A stretch of DNA of 64,000 bases from Leptolinea tardivitalis (GTDB taxonomy: Bacteria > Chloroflexota > Anaerolineae > Anaerolineales > Anaerolineaceae), in contig NZ_BBYA01000010.1 in the NCBI RefSeq assembly GCF_001050275.1, positions 558,001-622,000 on the forward strand, written 5' to 3'. This document shows, in pieces, positions 15,202 to 25,079 of the stretch (within the stretch, counting starts at the first letter, position 1; each line of letters starts with the position of its first letter). The notes under the pieces were generated by a model. The model had not been told where the DNA came from, made no database searches, and was given only the letters and a program-made list of their open reading frames with translations. The translations under genes were made by a program, and so were the position numbers.

Positions 15202-16656
15202 TTACTTCATTCCCATTATCATCTGCGCGGCAAATTGAAAAACCGGTGTTGGAATAAAACTCAATACAAATATTCCAGCAGCGCAAATGACGGCAACAAC
15301 AGAAGCCCATCTGCCCGGTTGAATTTGCGGTTCACCGGGTTTGAAATAAGCAAACATTACAATCCGCAGGTAATAATATGCCGATACCAGCGAAGTCAGC
15401 AGACCGATCAACACCAGTGGAATCTGACTGCCGTCAACGGCTGTCTTGAACAGATAAAATTTTCCCCAGAATCCCATGGTGAGGGGCACACCGATAAACG
15501 ACAGCATACTGATCAGCAGCGCCGCCCCCAGCCAGGGGTACTTGCGGCCTAATCCAGAGAAATCCTGCAAAAGCAGACCGTCTGACTCTGCGGGTTCAAG
15601 GGCAATCATCACCGCCCAGGCGCCGAAACTGGTGAGAGCGTAGGCCAACAGGTAGAACAATGCAGAGGAAACAGCTTCCTGTGCTATTACAGGATTCCCG
15701 TAAGGTACAAAAGCCATCAGGATGTACCCAGCATTGGCTATGCTGGAATACGCCAGTAAACGTTTCATGTTCATCTGTGCGATGGCCACCGTGTTTCCAA
15801 ATATCATGCTGGCTGCTGAAAGCCCCCACAGTATGCCTGCCATTATTGGCGCTTCCGCCGGGAACAAAACAAGAAACACACGCAACAAGGCCGCAAAACC
15901 AGCCGCTTTGGTAGCCACCGTCATAAAGGCGCCAATGGATGATGGTGAACCCTGGTAGGTATCAGGCACCCACATGTGGAAGGGGAAAACACCGATCTTG
16001 AATCCGAATCCCACCAGCAGCAAGCCCGCACCGATCAACAGGAGTAAATAATTGGCTCGTCCGCCGTCAATTGATGCAACAATACCGGGAAAATCGGTGT
16101 GCCCGGTGGAACCATAGATCCAGGCAATGCCAAATAACAAAATGGCGGATGAAAATGCCCCCAACAGGAAATACTTTAAGGCCGCTTCTTCAGATGCCAG
16201 CCGCGGACGGAAGAAACCCGCCAGAATGTACAAAGGAATGGAAAGCAGTTCCAAAGACAGGAAGACCATGATCAGGTCGTTTGCTGAGGCCATCAACATC
16301 ATACCGGCTATGGAAAAAAGCAGAAGAGTGTAATACTCGCCGCGCTGGGCTGCATTACGTTTCAAATAATCATAGGCCAGAGCCACAGCCGCCAGACCGC
16401 TCAACAGGAACAGGATGGAAAGAACACTGGAGAAACCATCCAGAACAACCATGTTGGAGAATGCTGAACCGGTTCGCCCTAGAAGGGCAAACGCACATCC
16501 TGCGGAAATTACCAGCCCGGCTGCCGAAAGAACAGCCGTGTAATATTTCTTGGTATCCGGTATCCACAGGTCAATAAGCAAAATAAGCAGCGCCCAGATC
16601 AACAGAACAACTTCAGGAAGGATGAGGAGAAAATCATTTACGGTGGGCATGGTCAT
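15202..16656 (-). CDS. nuoN: NADH-quinone oxidoreductase subunit N
   Basis: The 484-residue subunit is one of three antiporter-like ion-pumping subunits of the complex I membrane arm. Some fourteen membrane helices are evident, with the conserved proton_antipo_M core: L-E-L-L-S-I-P-L-Y, the Lys-bearing A-L-K-Y-F-L-L-G-A and K-I-G-V-F-P-F-H-M-W-V-P-D-T-Y motifs, and K-R-L-L-A-Y-S-S-I. It is the last nuo gene, 6 bases after nuoM, and completes the canonical A-to-N order. Confidence 0.96.
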   Translation of the reverse strand: MTMPTVNDFLLILPEVVLLIWALLILLIDLWIPDTKKYYTAVLSAAGLVISAGCAFALLGRTGSAFSNMVVLDGFSSVLSILFLLSGLAAVALAYDYLKRNAAQRGEYYTLLLFSIAGMMLMASANDLIMVFLSLELLSIPLYILAGFFRPRLASEEAALKYFLLGAFSSAILLFGIAWIYGSTGHTDFPGIVASIDGGRANYLLLLIGAGLLLVGFGFKIGVFPFHMWVPDTYQGSPSSIGAFMTVATKAAGFAALLRVFLVLFPAEAPIMAGILWGLSAASMIFGNTVAIAQMNMKRLLAYSSIANAGYILMAFVPYGNPVIAQEAVSSALFYLLAYALTSFGAWAVMIALEPAESDGLLLQDFSGLGRKYPWLGAALLISMLSFIGVPLTMGFWGKFYLFKTAVDGSQIPLVLIGLLTSLVSAYYYLRIVMFAYFKPGEPQIQPGRWASVVAVICAAGIFVLSFIPTPVFQFAAQMIMGMK

Positions 16657-16662
16657 CCTCTC

Positions 16663-18171
16663 CTAATGTACAGCCTGCGCTGCCGTTAAAACGGTGCTGG
16701 CCAGTTTTTCAACAGTGGGGTTAATCAGCGAATAGAAAAACGCCGGGTACAAGCCGATCCAGAAAATCAGGATAATCAAGGGTAAAAGAGTAAACACTTC
16801 ACGAATGGACATATCCTTAAGGTTTAAGTTTTCTTCCGCGCTAATCGGTCCAAGAAAGACTTTTTCAAACATCGTCAACAGATAAACCGCCGCCAGAATT
16901 ACACCAAGAGCCGCCAGACCGCCAAACCAGGGTGATTTGAGTACGGATGACCCGAAGGAACCCAGCAAAATGGTAAATTCGCCGATAAACCCGTTGGTGC
17001 CCGGTAGACCGGCAGAAGAAAGTACCACAATCAACGTGAGGGCAGACAGGATTGGAACCACTTTCCACAGGCCGCCAAAGTCAGCCAGCAGCCGGGTGTG
17101 CCGCCTTTCGTAAAGCATACCAACAATCAGGAATAATCCTCCGGTACTAATGCCGTGGTTGACCATCTGCAAAACACTACCAGAAAGTGCCTGCGGTGTG
17201 AAAGCAAAGATTCCCAGCATGACAAAACCCATATGACTGACAGAAGAATACGCCACCAGTTTCTTGACGTCCTTCTGAGCAAAGGCTACCAGTGCACCGT
17301 AGATAATGCCGATCACGGCCAGAACGGCCATCCACGGTGCCAGCTGTACAGCCGCCTGCGGGAATAACGGCAGGTTGAAGCGCAGAAAACCGTAAGCGCC
17401 CATTTTCAGCATCACACCGGCCAGAATGACAGAACCGGCTGTAGGAGCTTCCACATGGGCATCGGGCAGCCAGGTATGCAGGGGGAACATGGGAACTTTG
17501 ATGGCAAAAGCCAGAGCAAATGCCAGAAACAGCCAGGTCTGTGCCGGTATAAACAATGCCCATAATTGAGATAGTTCCGTCCAATCAAAGGTATGGGCGG
17601 TCAGACCAATGTACAAGATGGCCAGCAGCATGATGAGCGACCCGGCCATGGTGAACAGGAAGAACTTGAAAGAAGCGTATAACCGCCGTTCACCACCCCA
17701 GATGCCGATCAAAAAATACATCGGAATTAATGTAAATTCCCAGAAAATGTAAAAGAGCACCAGGTCCAGGGAAATGAACACTCCCAGCATTCCAGTTTCC
17801 AGCAGCAGGAAAACCTGCATAAAACTCTTTACCCGGTCTTGAACTGCCGTCCAGGTTGACAGGATGGCCACAGAGGATAACAGGGTGGTTAAGAGAACCA
17901 TCAGCAGACTGATGCCATCAATTCCCGCATGGAAATCGATGGGAAGGCCACTGATATTCACCCAGGGGATCCGCAATTCCATCTGGATATCCGGATTGGC
18001 TGTCTTAAAACCGGCCAACACCATAAGCGAAAGGCCAAACGTGATCAGCGAGGTGATCAACGCTGTCCAGCGGATTGCGCCTTTTTGTTCTTCGCGGAAA
18101 AAGGTAATGAATAAAACCCCTGCCAGCGGGAAGAAGGTTACCAACAACAATGGATGTATCCCAGATATCAT
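16663..18171 (-). CDS. nuoM: NADH-quinone oxidoreductase subunit M
   Basis: The 502-residue polytopic antiporter-like subunit has family marks F-Y-I-F-W-E-F-T-L-I-P-M-Y (with the conserved Glu), K-V-P-M-F-P-L-H-T-W-L-P-D-A-H-V-E-A-P-T, and D-V-K-K-L-V-A-Y-S-S-V-S-H-M-G. It translocates protons (or Na+) in the complex I membrane arm. Length is typical. It lies 28 bases after nuoL and 6 bases before nuoN. Confidence 0.96.
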   Translation of the reverse strand: MISGIHPLLLVTFFPLAGVLFITFFREEQKGAIRWTALITSLITFGLSLMVLAGFKTANPDIQMELRIPWVNISGLPIDFHAGIDGISLLMVLLTTLLSSVAILSTWTAVQDRVKSFMQVFLLLETGMLGVFISLDLVLFYIFWEFTLIPMYFLIGIWGGERRLYASFKFFLFTMAGSLIMLLAILYIGLTAHTFDWTELSQLWALFIPAQTWLFLAFALAFAIKVPMFPLHTWLPDAHVEAPTAGSVILAGVMLKMGAYGFLRFNLPLFPQAAVQLAPWMAVLAVIGIIYGALVAFAQKDVKKLVAYSSVSHMGFVMLGIFAFTPQALSGSVLQMVNHGISTGGLFLIVGMLYERRHTRLLADFGGLWKVVPILSALTLIVVLSSAGLPGTNGFIGEFTILLGSFGSSVLKSPWFGGLAALGVILAAVYLLTMFEKVFLGPISAEENLNLKDMSIREVFTLLPLIILIFWIGLYPAFFYSLINPTVEKLASTVLTAAQAVH

Positions 18172-18199
18172 AGGTGTTCCTTAATGAGAAAGCGCCTGA

Positions 18200-20191
18200 T
18201 CATCGAATAACCAGATAGGAAAAGATGAGTACGATCCCCAGTAAAAGTGCCAGGGCATAGGAGCGGACAAATCCATTTTCAATACTTCGCCAGCTCTGGG
18301 CAATTGCTTTGGTCAATGAGCCGAAACCAACGGCAATTCCATCTATAAGACCCTGATCAACCGGCTGGGCCAGTTGCTGCGACAATCCTTCAAGAGGACG
18401 AACTATTATGGCGTGATAAAGTTCATCAACATACCATTTGTTTCTTGCACCAATGAAAACCGCTCCGAACATATCTTCCAACGGATCCAGTTTTTTAATT
18501 TCACCGGAATAGCGGCTGTAAACAAACCAGGCTGTGACCAGACCTGTTATTGATACAATCAGAGAAATTCCGGCTACCATGCTATTGAATTCGCCGTTTA
18601 TCCCTTTGCCGAGGGTGTGTTCCAGCCATCCCTCGAGGGCCAGGCTTCCGGGGAAATTCAACAGGCCGCCCAGAACCGTCAAACCGGCCAGAAGAATCAA
18701 CGGCAGGACAATCAAAGCCGTATTCTCACGGGCATTTTCAGCATTTTCACTGCGGGGCTTTCCAAAGAATACCAACCACAATTGACGTCCCATGTAAAAA
18801 GCGGTGAGGAAAGCCGCCGCCAGCAGTACCAGAAATACAAGCAATCCGTTCTGACTGGCTGCCGCAAGGATTTCATCTTTTGAAAAGAAACCGGCCAGCG
18901 GTGCAATTCCCGCCAGAGCCAGAGCACCCATCAGGTAGACCCAGAAAGTGACCGGCATCTTCCGCCGCAATCCGCCCATAAGGGTCATATCCTGTGGATC
19001 CACATGACTGTGGTGAAAACTATCAGACAGATTTGTCTCATCGAGTTTGCGGACATCTTCCATACCCAGAATGACCGAACCAGCGGCCAAAAAGAGCAAA
19101 GCCTTGAAGAAGGCATGGGTGGTCAGATGAAACAAACCAGCCGTAAAAGCGCCCATGCCCACGGCTGCCACCATGAAACCAAGCTGACTGATGGTGGAAT
19201 ACGCCAGCACCTTCTTGATGTCATTCTGTGCCACAGCGATGGTTGCAGCAAAGAGTGCCGTTAAAGCACCCAGCCACACCACGGTTGTCTGCGCAGCCGG
19301 AACCAGGGAATAAAGGGTATGAGACCGCGCCACCAGATACACACCAGCCGTTACCATGGTAGCCGCATGGATCAACGCCGAAACAGGGGTTGGACCGGCC
19401 ATGGCATCGGGCAGCCAGACATACAGTGGAAGTTGAGCGGATTTTCCCGCCACACCCAGCAGCATGAAAAGAGTCATCGCCAGTAAAACGGCGGGGGTGG
19501 CTGCAGCCACTTCGGGAGCCCGGGCAAAGACCGTATCAAATTGCAGGCTGCCGAAGTTCCAAAACATCAGGAACAGGGCAATCAAAAGTCCAACATCGCC
19601 AATGCGGTTGACCAGGAAGGCTTTCTTTGCCGCACGCGCATTGGCAATGCCATCAGCGCCTTTCTCAAACCAGAATCCGATCAACAGGTAAGAACACAGC
19701 CCCACCCCTTCCCAGCCGACAAACAACATCAGATAGTTGTCTGCCGAAACCAGAAGCATCATGGCCAGGATGAAAAGATTGAAAAATATGAAGAACCGGC
19801 TGTATCGGGATGGATCGCCGTTAATCCGAACATCATAGTGCATATACCCGGCGGCATAGATGTGGATTAATGTCCCCACACCTGAAACCACCAGCATCAT
19901 GGTAACTGACAGGGTATCCACCCGGAAAGCCCAGTTGATCTGCAATGACCCTGTATTAATCCATTCCAGAAGTGTGATAGTGGCGCCCTCTGGATGATGT
20001 GTGAGAGCCAACATAAGCAGAAGGGAAATAACAAAACTTCCACCTGCCGCCAGACACGCGGTCAGAGCTGTCAACTTCTCTTCCCACCGGCGGCTAAAAA
20101 TCAAATTCAAGATTATCCCGGCGAGAGGAAAAAATACCACCCAGGGTACAAGGGAGAATGCAGGGTCAGAAAATATTTCACTCAAGAACAT
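18200..20191 (-). CDS. nuoL: NADH-quinone oxidoreductase subunit L
   Basis: The 663-residue subunit is the distal antiporter-like pump with the long C-terminal lateral helix. Visible marks are F-V-G-W-E-G-V-G-L-C-S-Y-L-L-I, K-S-A-Q-L-P-L-Y-V-W-L-P-D-A-M, A-G-P-T-P-V-S-A-L-I-H-A-A-T-M-V-T-A-G-V, and D-I-K-K-V-L-A-Y-S-T-I-S-Q. A C-terminal section after residue 480 is consistent with the HL helix and the last anchor helix. Sits 13 bases after nuoK. Confidence 0.96.
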   Translation of the reverse strand: MFLSEIFSDPAFSLVPWVVFFPLAGIILNLIFSRRWEEKLTALTACLAAGGSFVISLLLMLALTHHPEGATITLLEWINTGSLQINWAFRVDTLSVTMMLVVSGVGTLIHIYAAGYMHYDVRINGDPSRYSRFFIFFNLFILAMMLLVSADNYLMLFVGWEGVGLCSYLLIGFWFEKGADGIANARAAKKAFLVNRIGDVGLLIALFLMFWNFGSLQFDTVFARAPEVAAATPAVLLAMTLFMLLGVAGKSAQLPLYVWLPDAMAGPTPVSALIHAATMVTAGVYLVARSHTLYSLVPAAQTTVVWLGALTALFAATIAVAQNDIKKVLAYSTISQLGFMVAAVGMGAFTAGLFHLTTHAFFKALLFLAAGSVILGMEDVRKLDETNLSDSFHHSHVDPQDMTLMGGLRRKMPVTFWVYLMGALALAGIAPLAGFFSKDEILAAASQNGLLVFLVLLAAAFLTAFYMGRQLWLVFFGKPRSENAENARENTALIVLPLILLAGLTVLGGLLNFPGSLALEGWLEHTLGKGINGEFNSMVAGISLIVSITGLVTAWFVYSRYSGEIKKLDPLEDMFGAVFIGARNKWYVDELYHAIIVRPLEGLSQQLAQPVDQGLIDGIAVGFGSLTKAIAQSWRSIENGFVRSYALALLLGIVLIFSYLVIR

Positions 20192-20204
20192 ACCGGCTCA
20201 CCAT

Positions 20205-20507
20205 TCAGCCTTTCAGGTTGTTCATCTGGTCTACATCAATACTGTGTTTGGTGCGGAAAATAGTCACCATCAATGCCAGTCCGATGGCTACTTCTGCCGC
20301 GGCTACCGTCATGACAAAAAAGACAGAAATCTGCCCATTTAATGCCTGATACTGGCGGGAAAAAGCCACGAAAACCAGATTGGCGGCATTAAACATCAAT
20401 TCGAGGGACATGAAGACAATCAGAGCATTTCGGCGAATCAATACTCCCAGAATGCCTATAAAAAACATAATGATGGCAAGAACCAGATAATATGAAATGG
20501 GTGCCAT
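20205..20507 (-). CDS. nuoK: NADH-quinone oxidoreductase subunit K
   Basis: A 100-residue protein with three membrane helices, normal for NuoK (ND4L). The conserved I-G-I-L-G-V-L-I-R-R-N-A-L-I-V-F-M-S-L-E-L-M region supplies the Glu of the central ion-channel axis in helix 2, with a second Glu in V-A-A-A-E-V-A-I-G-L-A of helix 3. It links the quinone site to the pump subunits. Begins 3 bases after nuoJ. Confidence 0.95.
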   Translation of the reverse strand: MAPISYYLVLAIIMFFIGILGVLIRRNALIVFMSLELMFNAANLVFVAFSRQYQALNGQISVFFVMTVAAAEVAIGLALMVTIFRTKHSIDVDQMNNLKG

Positions 20508-20510
20508 GAT

Positions 20511-21050
20511 TCAGTCCTTTCCAGGCCGGATAATACGTTTTCCGATGTTGTCAGTTTTCGTCAATATAATGGCACCGATAATGGCTACCAGCAGGATGAA
20601 TGAGGTTACCTCAAACGGTAGCAGGTATGTATTAAAAAGTGTGAGACCAATTTGTGTTGGACCGGCAAAATCACTGGCTGGCATGGTCAGCGCCGCAGGA
20701 GATAAGCCTGACTGGAATACAGCCATCCAGGTGAGCTCGCCCAGCAAAATCACAGCCAACAACCCACCAAATAGACGCTGTCCACGGATGGTGCTCTCCC
20801 CTTCAAGTCGTTCTGCGCCCAGCAGCATGATAACAAACAGAAAGAGGATCATAATCGCCCCGGCGTAAACAGTCACCTGTGCCATGGCAATAAACGGCGC
20901 CCCCAGGGTGACATACAAAACCGCCACACTGGCAAAATTCAGTACCAGGAACAGAGCAGAATAAACAGCATTCCGGCTGACCAGCATTCCAATGGAAGTG
21001 GAAATTACCAGAACCGCCATAACGTCAAAAAAGAGGATTCCTGTTATCAT
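20511..21050 (-). CDS. nuoJ: NADH-quinone oxidoreductase subunit J
   Basis: The 179-residue membrane subunit (ND6 counterpart) has five hydrophobic segments. The hallmark helix 3 with V-T-V-Y-A-G-A-I-M-I-L-F-L-F-V-I-M-L is present and, in solved complexes, switches between alpha and pi forms during turnover. An expected acidic residue follows in G-A-E-R-L-E. Lies 10 bases after nuoI and 3 bases before nuoK. Confidence 0.95.
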   Translation of the reverse strand: MITGILFFDVMAVLVISTSIGMLVSRNAVYSALFLVLNFASVAVLYVTLGAPFIAMAQVTVYAGAIMILFLFVIMLLGAERLEGESTIRGQRLFGGLLAVILLGELTWMAVFQSGLSPAALTMPASDFAGPTQIGLTLFNTYLLPFEVTSFILLVAIIGAIILTKTDNIGKRIIRPGKD

Positions 21051-21060
21051 CTGCGCCTCG

Positions 21061-21552
21061 TCAATCCACAGGATCTTTCATTTCCGGCACTGACCGGGTA
21101 AAACGGCCAGGTTCTGTCACCTGCGGGGTAGGCAGCCCGCCTGAAGGAACCGGTTCAAGCAGCATGTTTTTGTCGTAAATCGCCTGATTACGACCTGTGA
21201 AGGAGAGCTCATAATTATCGCCCAGCACAATGGCCTCTGTGGGGCAGGCATCTTCGCAGAATCCGCAGTAGATGCAGCGCAGCATGTTGATCTCATATGT
21301 GCTGGCATACCGTTCACCGGGGGAATAGCGTTGCTCATCGGTATTCTCCGAGGCTTCCACAAAAATGGCGTCAGATGGGCAGGCAGCTGCACACAGCGCA
21401 CAACCAATGCACTTCTCAAGGCCGTTATCATAACGTTTGAGCACATGACGCCCTTTAAATCGTTCACGTACCGGGCGTTTTTGCTCAGGATAAGCAACCG
21501 TGACCGGTTTCTCAAACATAGACTTGAATGTTGTCCATAATCCGCGGAACAT
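21061..21552 (-). CDS. nuoI: NADH-quinone oxidoreductase subunit I
   Basis: The 163-residue ferredoxin-like subunit carries two [4Fe-4S] clusters (N6a and N6b) that pass electrons to NuoB. Both motifs are complete: C-I-G-C-A-L-C-A-A-A-C-P and C-I-Y-C-G-F-C-E-D-A-C-P. The N-terminal amphipathic helix is as expected. It starts 3 bases after nuoH. Confidence 0.96.
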   Translation of the reverse strand: MFRGLWTTFKSMFEKPVTVAYPEQKRPVRERFKGRHVLKRYDNGLEKCIGCALCAAACPSDAIFVEASENTDEQRYSPGERYASTYEINMLRCIYCGFCEDACPTEAIVLGDNYELSFTGRNQAIYDKNMLLEPVPSGGLPTPQVTEPGRFTRSVPEMKDPVD

Positions 21553-21555
21553 GGA

Positions 21556-22560
21556 TTAACCTCCAACCAGTAAACGCAATACGGCTGTAACCACAATATA
21601 CAGCAGGGATAACGGAAGAAGCACCTTCCAACCAAACGCCATCAGCCGGTCATAGCGGAACCGTGGCAGTGTGGCACGCACCCAGATCATAAAGAACAGC
21701 CAGAGGGCGACTTTGATGAACAGGTAGATGGGACCAAGCCAGGGATACGCATCCACGAACGGACCCTGGTAGCCGCCCAAAAACAGGGTGGCTCCAATCA
21801 TCGAAACCCCGATCATTTTGATGTATTCCGCCATGAAAAAGAGGGCGAACTTCATCCCGGAGTACTCGGTATGATACCCGGCTGTAAGCTCCTGTTCGGC
21901 TTCGGGCATATCAAATGGAGAGCGGTTGACCTCTGCCAGACTGGCGATCACATAAATAATGAATCCCAGCGGCATGATGACAACAAACCACAGGTTCTTT
22001 TGCGCACTGACAATGTCACCCAGGCTCATTGAACCCGTCCACAAAATGGGGCCGACAAACGCCATACCCAAAGCCAGCTCGTAACTGATCATCTGAGCTG
22101 TGGCACGCAGTCCACCCAGCATGGCATATTTATTATTGCTTGACCATCCAGCCAGGGTGATGCCATATACTGATATGGATGTAACAGAAAGGATGTATAA
22201 AACGGCAACATTGATATCAGCCAACCGGAGCGGGACGATGCGTCCAAACAGATTAACCTCGGTTCCCCAGGGGACCACGGCCGTAACGATGAGCGCAGGG
22301 ATGACAGTGATCACCGGGGCAAGGATGAAAATGAGTCTGTCAGCGCCAACCGGAGTCAACTCCTCTTTAAAGATCAATTTGATTCCATCCGCCACTGGCT
22401 GCAGTAAACCCTGCCAGCCCACCCGGTTGGGACCGATGCGCACCTGCATTCTTGCCAATACCCGCCGTTCATACAGCGTTACATAAGCAAAACCGCCTGT
22501 CATCACCAGCAATATGACGACCGACTTGATAATCCATTCCCAGATCAATGCAGCATCCAT
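21556..22560 (-). CDS. nuoH: NADH-quinone oxidoreductase subunit H
   Basis: The 334-residue polytopic subunit (ND1) forms the quinone chamber roof and the entry to the membrane arm. Marks include Y-E-R-R-V-L-A-R-M-Q-x-R-x-G-P-N-R-V-G near residue 30, D-G-I-K-L-I-F-K-E, S-Y-E-L-A-L-G, A-E-V-N-R-S-P-F-D-M-P-E-A-E-Q-E-L-T-A-G and R-A-T-L-P-R-F-R-Y-D. The start lies 1 base after the nuoG stop. Confidence 0.96.
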   Translation of the reverse strand: MDAALIWEWIIKSVVILLVMTGGFAYVTLYERRVLARMQVRIGPNRVGWQGLLQPVADGIKLIFKEELTPVGADRLIFILAPVITVIPALIVTAVVPWGTEVNLFGRIVPLRLADINVAVLYILSVTSISVYGITLAGWSSNNKYAMLGGLRATAQMISYELALGMAFVGPILWTGSMSLGDIVSAQKNLWFVVIMPLGFIIYVIASLAEVNRSPFDMPEAEQELTAGYHTEYSGMKFALFFMAEYIKMIGVSMIGATLFLGGYQGPFVDAYPWLGPIYLFIKVALWLFFMIWVRATLPRFRYDRLMAFGWKVLLPLSLLYIVVTAVLRLLVGG

Positions 22561-22561
22561 A

Positions 22562-25042
22562 TTATGACCTCACCCGCGACGCATGATCGCCGACCGGCGG
22601 GGCAACCTGCGCCACCTGCGGCTCATGAATGGGCACCCCGGCAGAGCGCGGGATCAGGGCAGCTCCTTCCGGAACCGTTTCGTCCAAAACGATGCGCACA
22701 GGGTAGGCGGCACCATCCACAGGCAGCATCACCTGCATATCCGCATTCAGGAACATTTTTCGAGCCGTAGCCGGATGGATGAACAGGTCTGCCTGCGCCA
22801 GTCGTGATGCCAGCAGCGGAGACGTGGTTACTGTAATTCCTCGGTCCAACAAACGGGTTACAGGGTAAACCGCCAACTCATGGGCATCAGGATGCAAACT
22901 CATGTCAAGATCGCCAGATGGAATCTCGAAATCTTCCAGAGGAAGAAGTGGGAGATGAATTCCCAATCCCTGCCTGTTGGCATAAGACGTCCCGCCAAAA
23001 TACACATCCGGGCGGCCAACGATGGGCCACTGATCGGATGTCTTAGCCAGTAATGGGTAGGTCAATCCGCTGTACTGGGGTATCTCGGCTGCCAGTTGTT
23101 GAAACACCAACGATGCCGCTGACGATTCCAGAGCCAGGCCCAGTTCCGCACCCATCTCAGCGGCAATTTCATAATCGGCCTTCAGACCTTCAGGTGCCGG
23201 AACTGCCGGATAGAAACGCTGCACCCGGCGTTCACCCGAGGTATATGTCCCCTCACGTTCGGTAAAAGCCAACACCGGAAAAACAATATCTGCCTTTCTG
23301 GCGGTTGCAGTGGCGAAAAGGTCTTGCACAATTAAAAATTCCGTTTTTTCCAATGCCCGTTCCATCATTGGATCGTCATTGGCCGGATCAGCACCGGCTA
23401 CCAGAAGCACCCTGGCTGAAGCAATCCGTTCCACTATCTGATCCGCCGGATGGGCACCCATATCCCATAGACCCTGGGTATTTCCCCGTTCCCAGACAGG
23501 GATCAGACCGCTGTTGATCCGGCGGGCATGGCCACTGGTTTCGAGCAGACGGGCACAGGCAGCCGCAAGCTGTCCGGTGGCTTTCCTCCCCAGACCATCG
23601 CTGCCGTAAAAAACCAGCAGATGTTTCGCCTGTTTGACAATATCCGCCATATCGCCAGTAAGGATGGCATCTACCGCCAGAGCTTCACGGCCGGGTTCCA
23701 CGCGAAGGGTCTTTGCCGCAATTTTATCCAGCCGGGTGGGACGGATACTGATACTGATTAAGACTGCACCTCGTTTCACCGCTTCGCGTACTCGCAGCCA
23801 CCAGATTGGGGCTTCTTCATGTAAATCACTGGAAACCACAACAATGACTGAATCTTTTCCAAGGTCTCCAAGGTTGCTGCCGGGCAGCATGCCGAACCGG
23901 TTGACGATCTCTCCGCCAGCCATACGGCTGTACCCGATGAAAGTACCACCCTGGGTTTCGGTCAGTTTGCGCAGGTTGTAAATATCTTCATTCGTCAGGC
24001 GGCCGCTGGCCAGGGTGACCAGTCCACTGCCGGCCTGCTTGATTTTTTCTGACGCTGCCGAGAGGGCTTCGGTCCAGGTTGTTTGAAATAGTTCAGAGCC
24101 TTTGCGGATCAGCGGATTTTTCAGCCGGTCAGGGCTGTCAGCAAAATGATAGGCAAAACGGCCTTTATCGCACATCCAGATTTCGTTAACTGTCTCGTTC
24201 TGGCGCGGCATGATGCGCTTGATAGATACATTTCCGCCGGTTTTCGCTTCACGACGAACATTAATGGTGGTGTTGCAGCCTACCGGGCAGTGGGTACAGA
24301 GGCTGGCGGCATTGTTCATCTCCCAGGGACGCGCCCCAAAGCGGAAGTCTGCCGTGGTTAAAGCACCCACCGGACAGATATCCGTGGTATTGCCAGAGAA
24401 AATTGAATCAAACCCGGGCTGTGAGTCAGTGATAATCTCCAATTTGCGGCCGCGATTATAAAAACCAATGACGGGATCATCGACAATTTCCGTTTGAAAA
24501 CGCACACAACGGGCACACTGGATACAGCGTTCACGGTCAAGGAAGATCAAATCGCCGAGTGGAACATGTTTCGACAGACGCATTTTTTCATCCAGCAAAA
24601 ACCGGCTGTCTGCAGAACCATATTCCAGAGTCTGATTTTGCAACGGGCATTCCCCGCCTTTATCGCAAATCGGACAATCAAGTGGATGAGATGTCAGTAA
24701 AAACTCCAGCACATCCTTGCGGGCAGCTTTGACTTTGTCACTCAAACCTACCACCACCATCCCTTCACTGATGGGTGTGGTACAGGCCGTTTCCAGCTTG
24801 GGTCCAAACTGGATCTTCGGCTTTCCATCAGCTTCAAAAACAGGGTTATTGGTGGTGCGGTCAATCACCGGGCGGCCGATTTCCACCAGACACATACGAC
24901 ACATCCCCACCGGTTCCAGTTTGGGATGGTAGCAAAATACTGGAATATTAATCCCAATACGTTTTGCCGCATCCACCACCAAAGTGCCTGCCGGGGCGGT
25001 GACTGTCTGTCCATCAATTGTGAGGGTAATATCTTTTGGCAT
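22562..25042 (-). CDS. nuoG: NADH-quinone oxidoreductase subunit G (iron-sulfur/molybdopterin-fold subunit)
   Basis: The 826-residue peripheral-arm subunit has an N-terminal ferredoxin domain with C-Y-H-P...M-C-R-M-C, the His-Cys cluster ligands H-x-x-D-C-P-I-C-D-K-G-G-E-C, and C-I-Q-C-A-R-C for further clusters. A C-T-H-C-P-V-G-C motif with a later W-M-C-D-K-G-R-F shows that the N7 cluster ligands are also kept. The rest is a molybdopterin-oxidoreductase-like fold that does not carry Mo in this family. The longest frame begins at a TTG (25051), but the ATG at 25042 follows TTTTGGAG and is preferred. Confidence 0.95.
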   Translation of the reverse strand: MPKDITLTIDGQTVTAPAGTLVVDAAKRIGINIPVFCYHPKLEPVGMCRMCLVEIGRPVIDRTTNNPVFEADGKPKIQFGPKLETACTTPISEGMVVVGLSDKVKAARKDVLEFLLTSHPLDCPICDKGGECPLQNQTLEYGSADSRFLLDEKMRLSKHVPLGDLIFLDRERCIQCARCVRFQTEIVDDPVIGFYNRGRKLEIITDSQPGFDSIFSGNTTDICPVGALTTADFRFGARPWEMNNAASLCTHCPVGCNTTINVRREAKTGGNVSIKRIMPRQNETVNEIWMCDKGRFAYHFADSPDRLKNPLIRKGSELFQTTWTEALSAASEKIKQAGSGLVTLASGRLTNEDIYNLRKLTETQGGTFIGYSRMAGGEIVNRFGMLPGSNLGDLGKDSVIVVVSSDLHEEAPIWWLRVREAVKRGAVLISISIRPTRLDKIAAKTLRVEPGREALAVDAILTGDMADIVKQAKHLLVFYGSDGLGRKATGQLAAACARLLETSGHARRINSGLIPVWERGNTQGLWDMGAHPADQIVERIASARVLLVAGADPANDDPMMERALEKTEFLIVQDLFATATARKADIVFPVLAFTEREGTYTSGERRVQRFYPAVPAPEGLKADYEIAAEMGAELGLALESSAASLVFQQLAAEIPQYSGLTYPLLAKTSDQWPIVGRPDVYFGGTSYANRQGLGIHLPLLPLEDFEIPSGDLDMSLHPDAHELAVYPVTRLLDRGITVTTSPLLASRLAQADLFIHPATARKMFLNADMQVMLPVDGAAYPVRIVLDETVPEGAALIPRSAGVPIHEPQVAQVAPPVGDHASRVRS

Positions 25043-25079
25043 GCGCTCCAAAATCCTTCTTCACGAATAACAATAGACC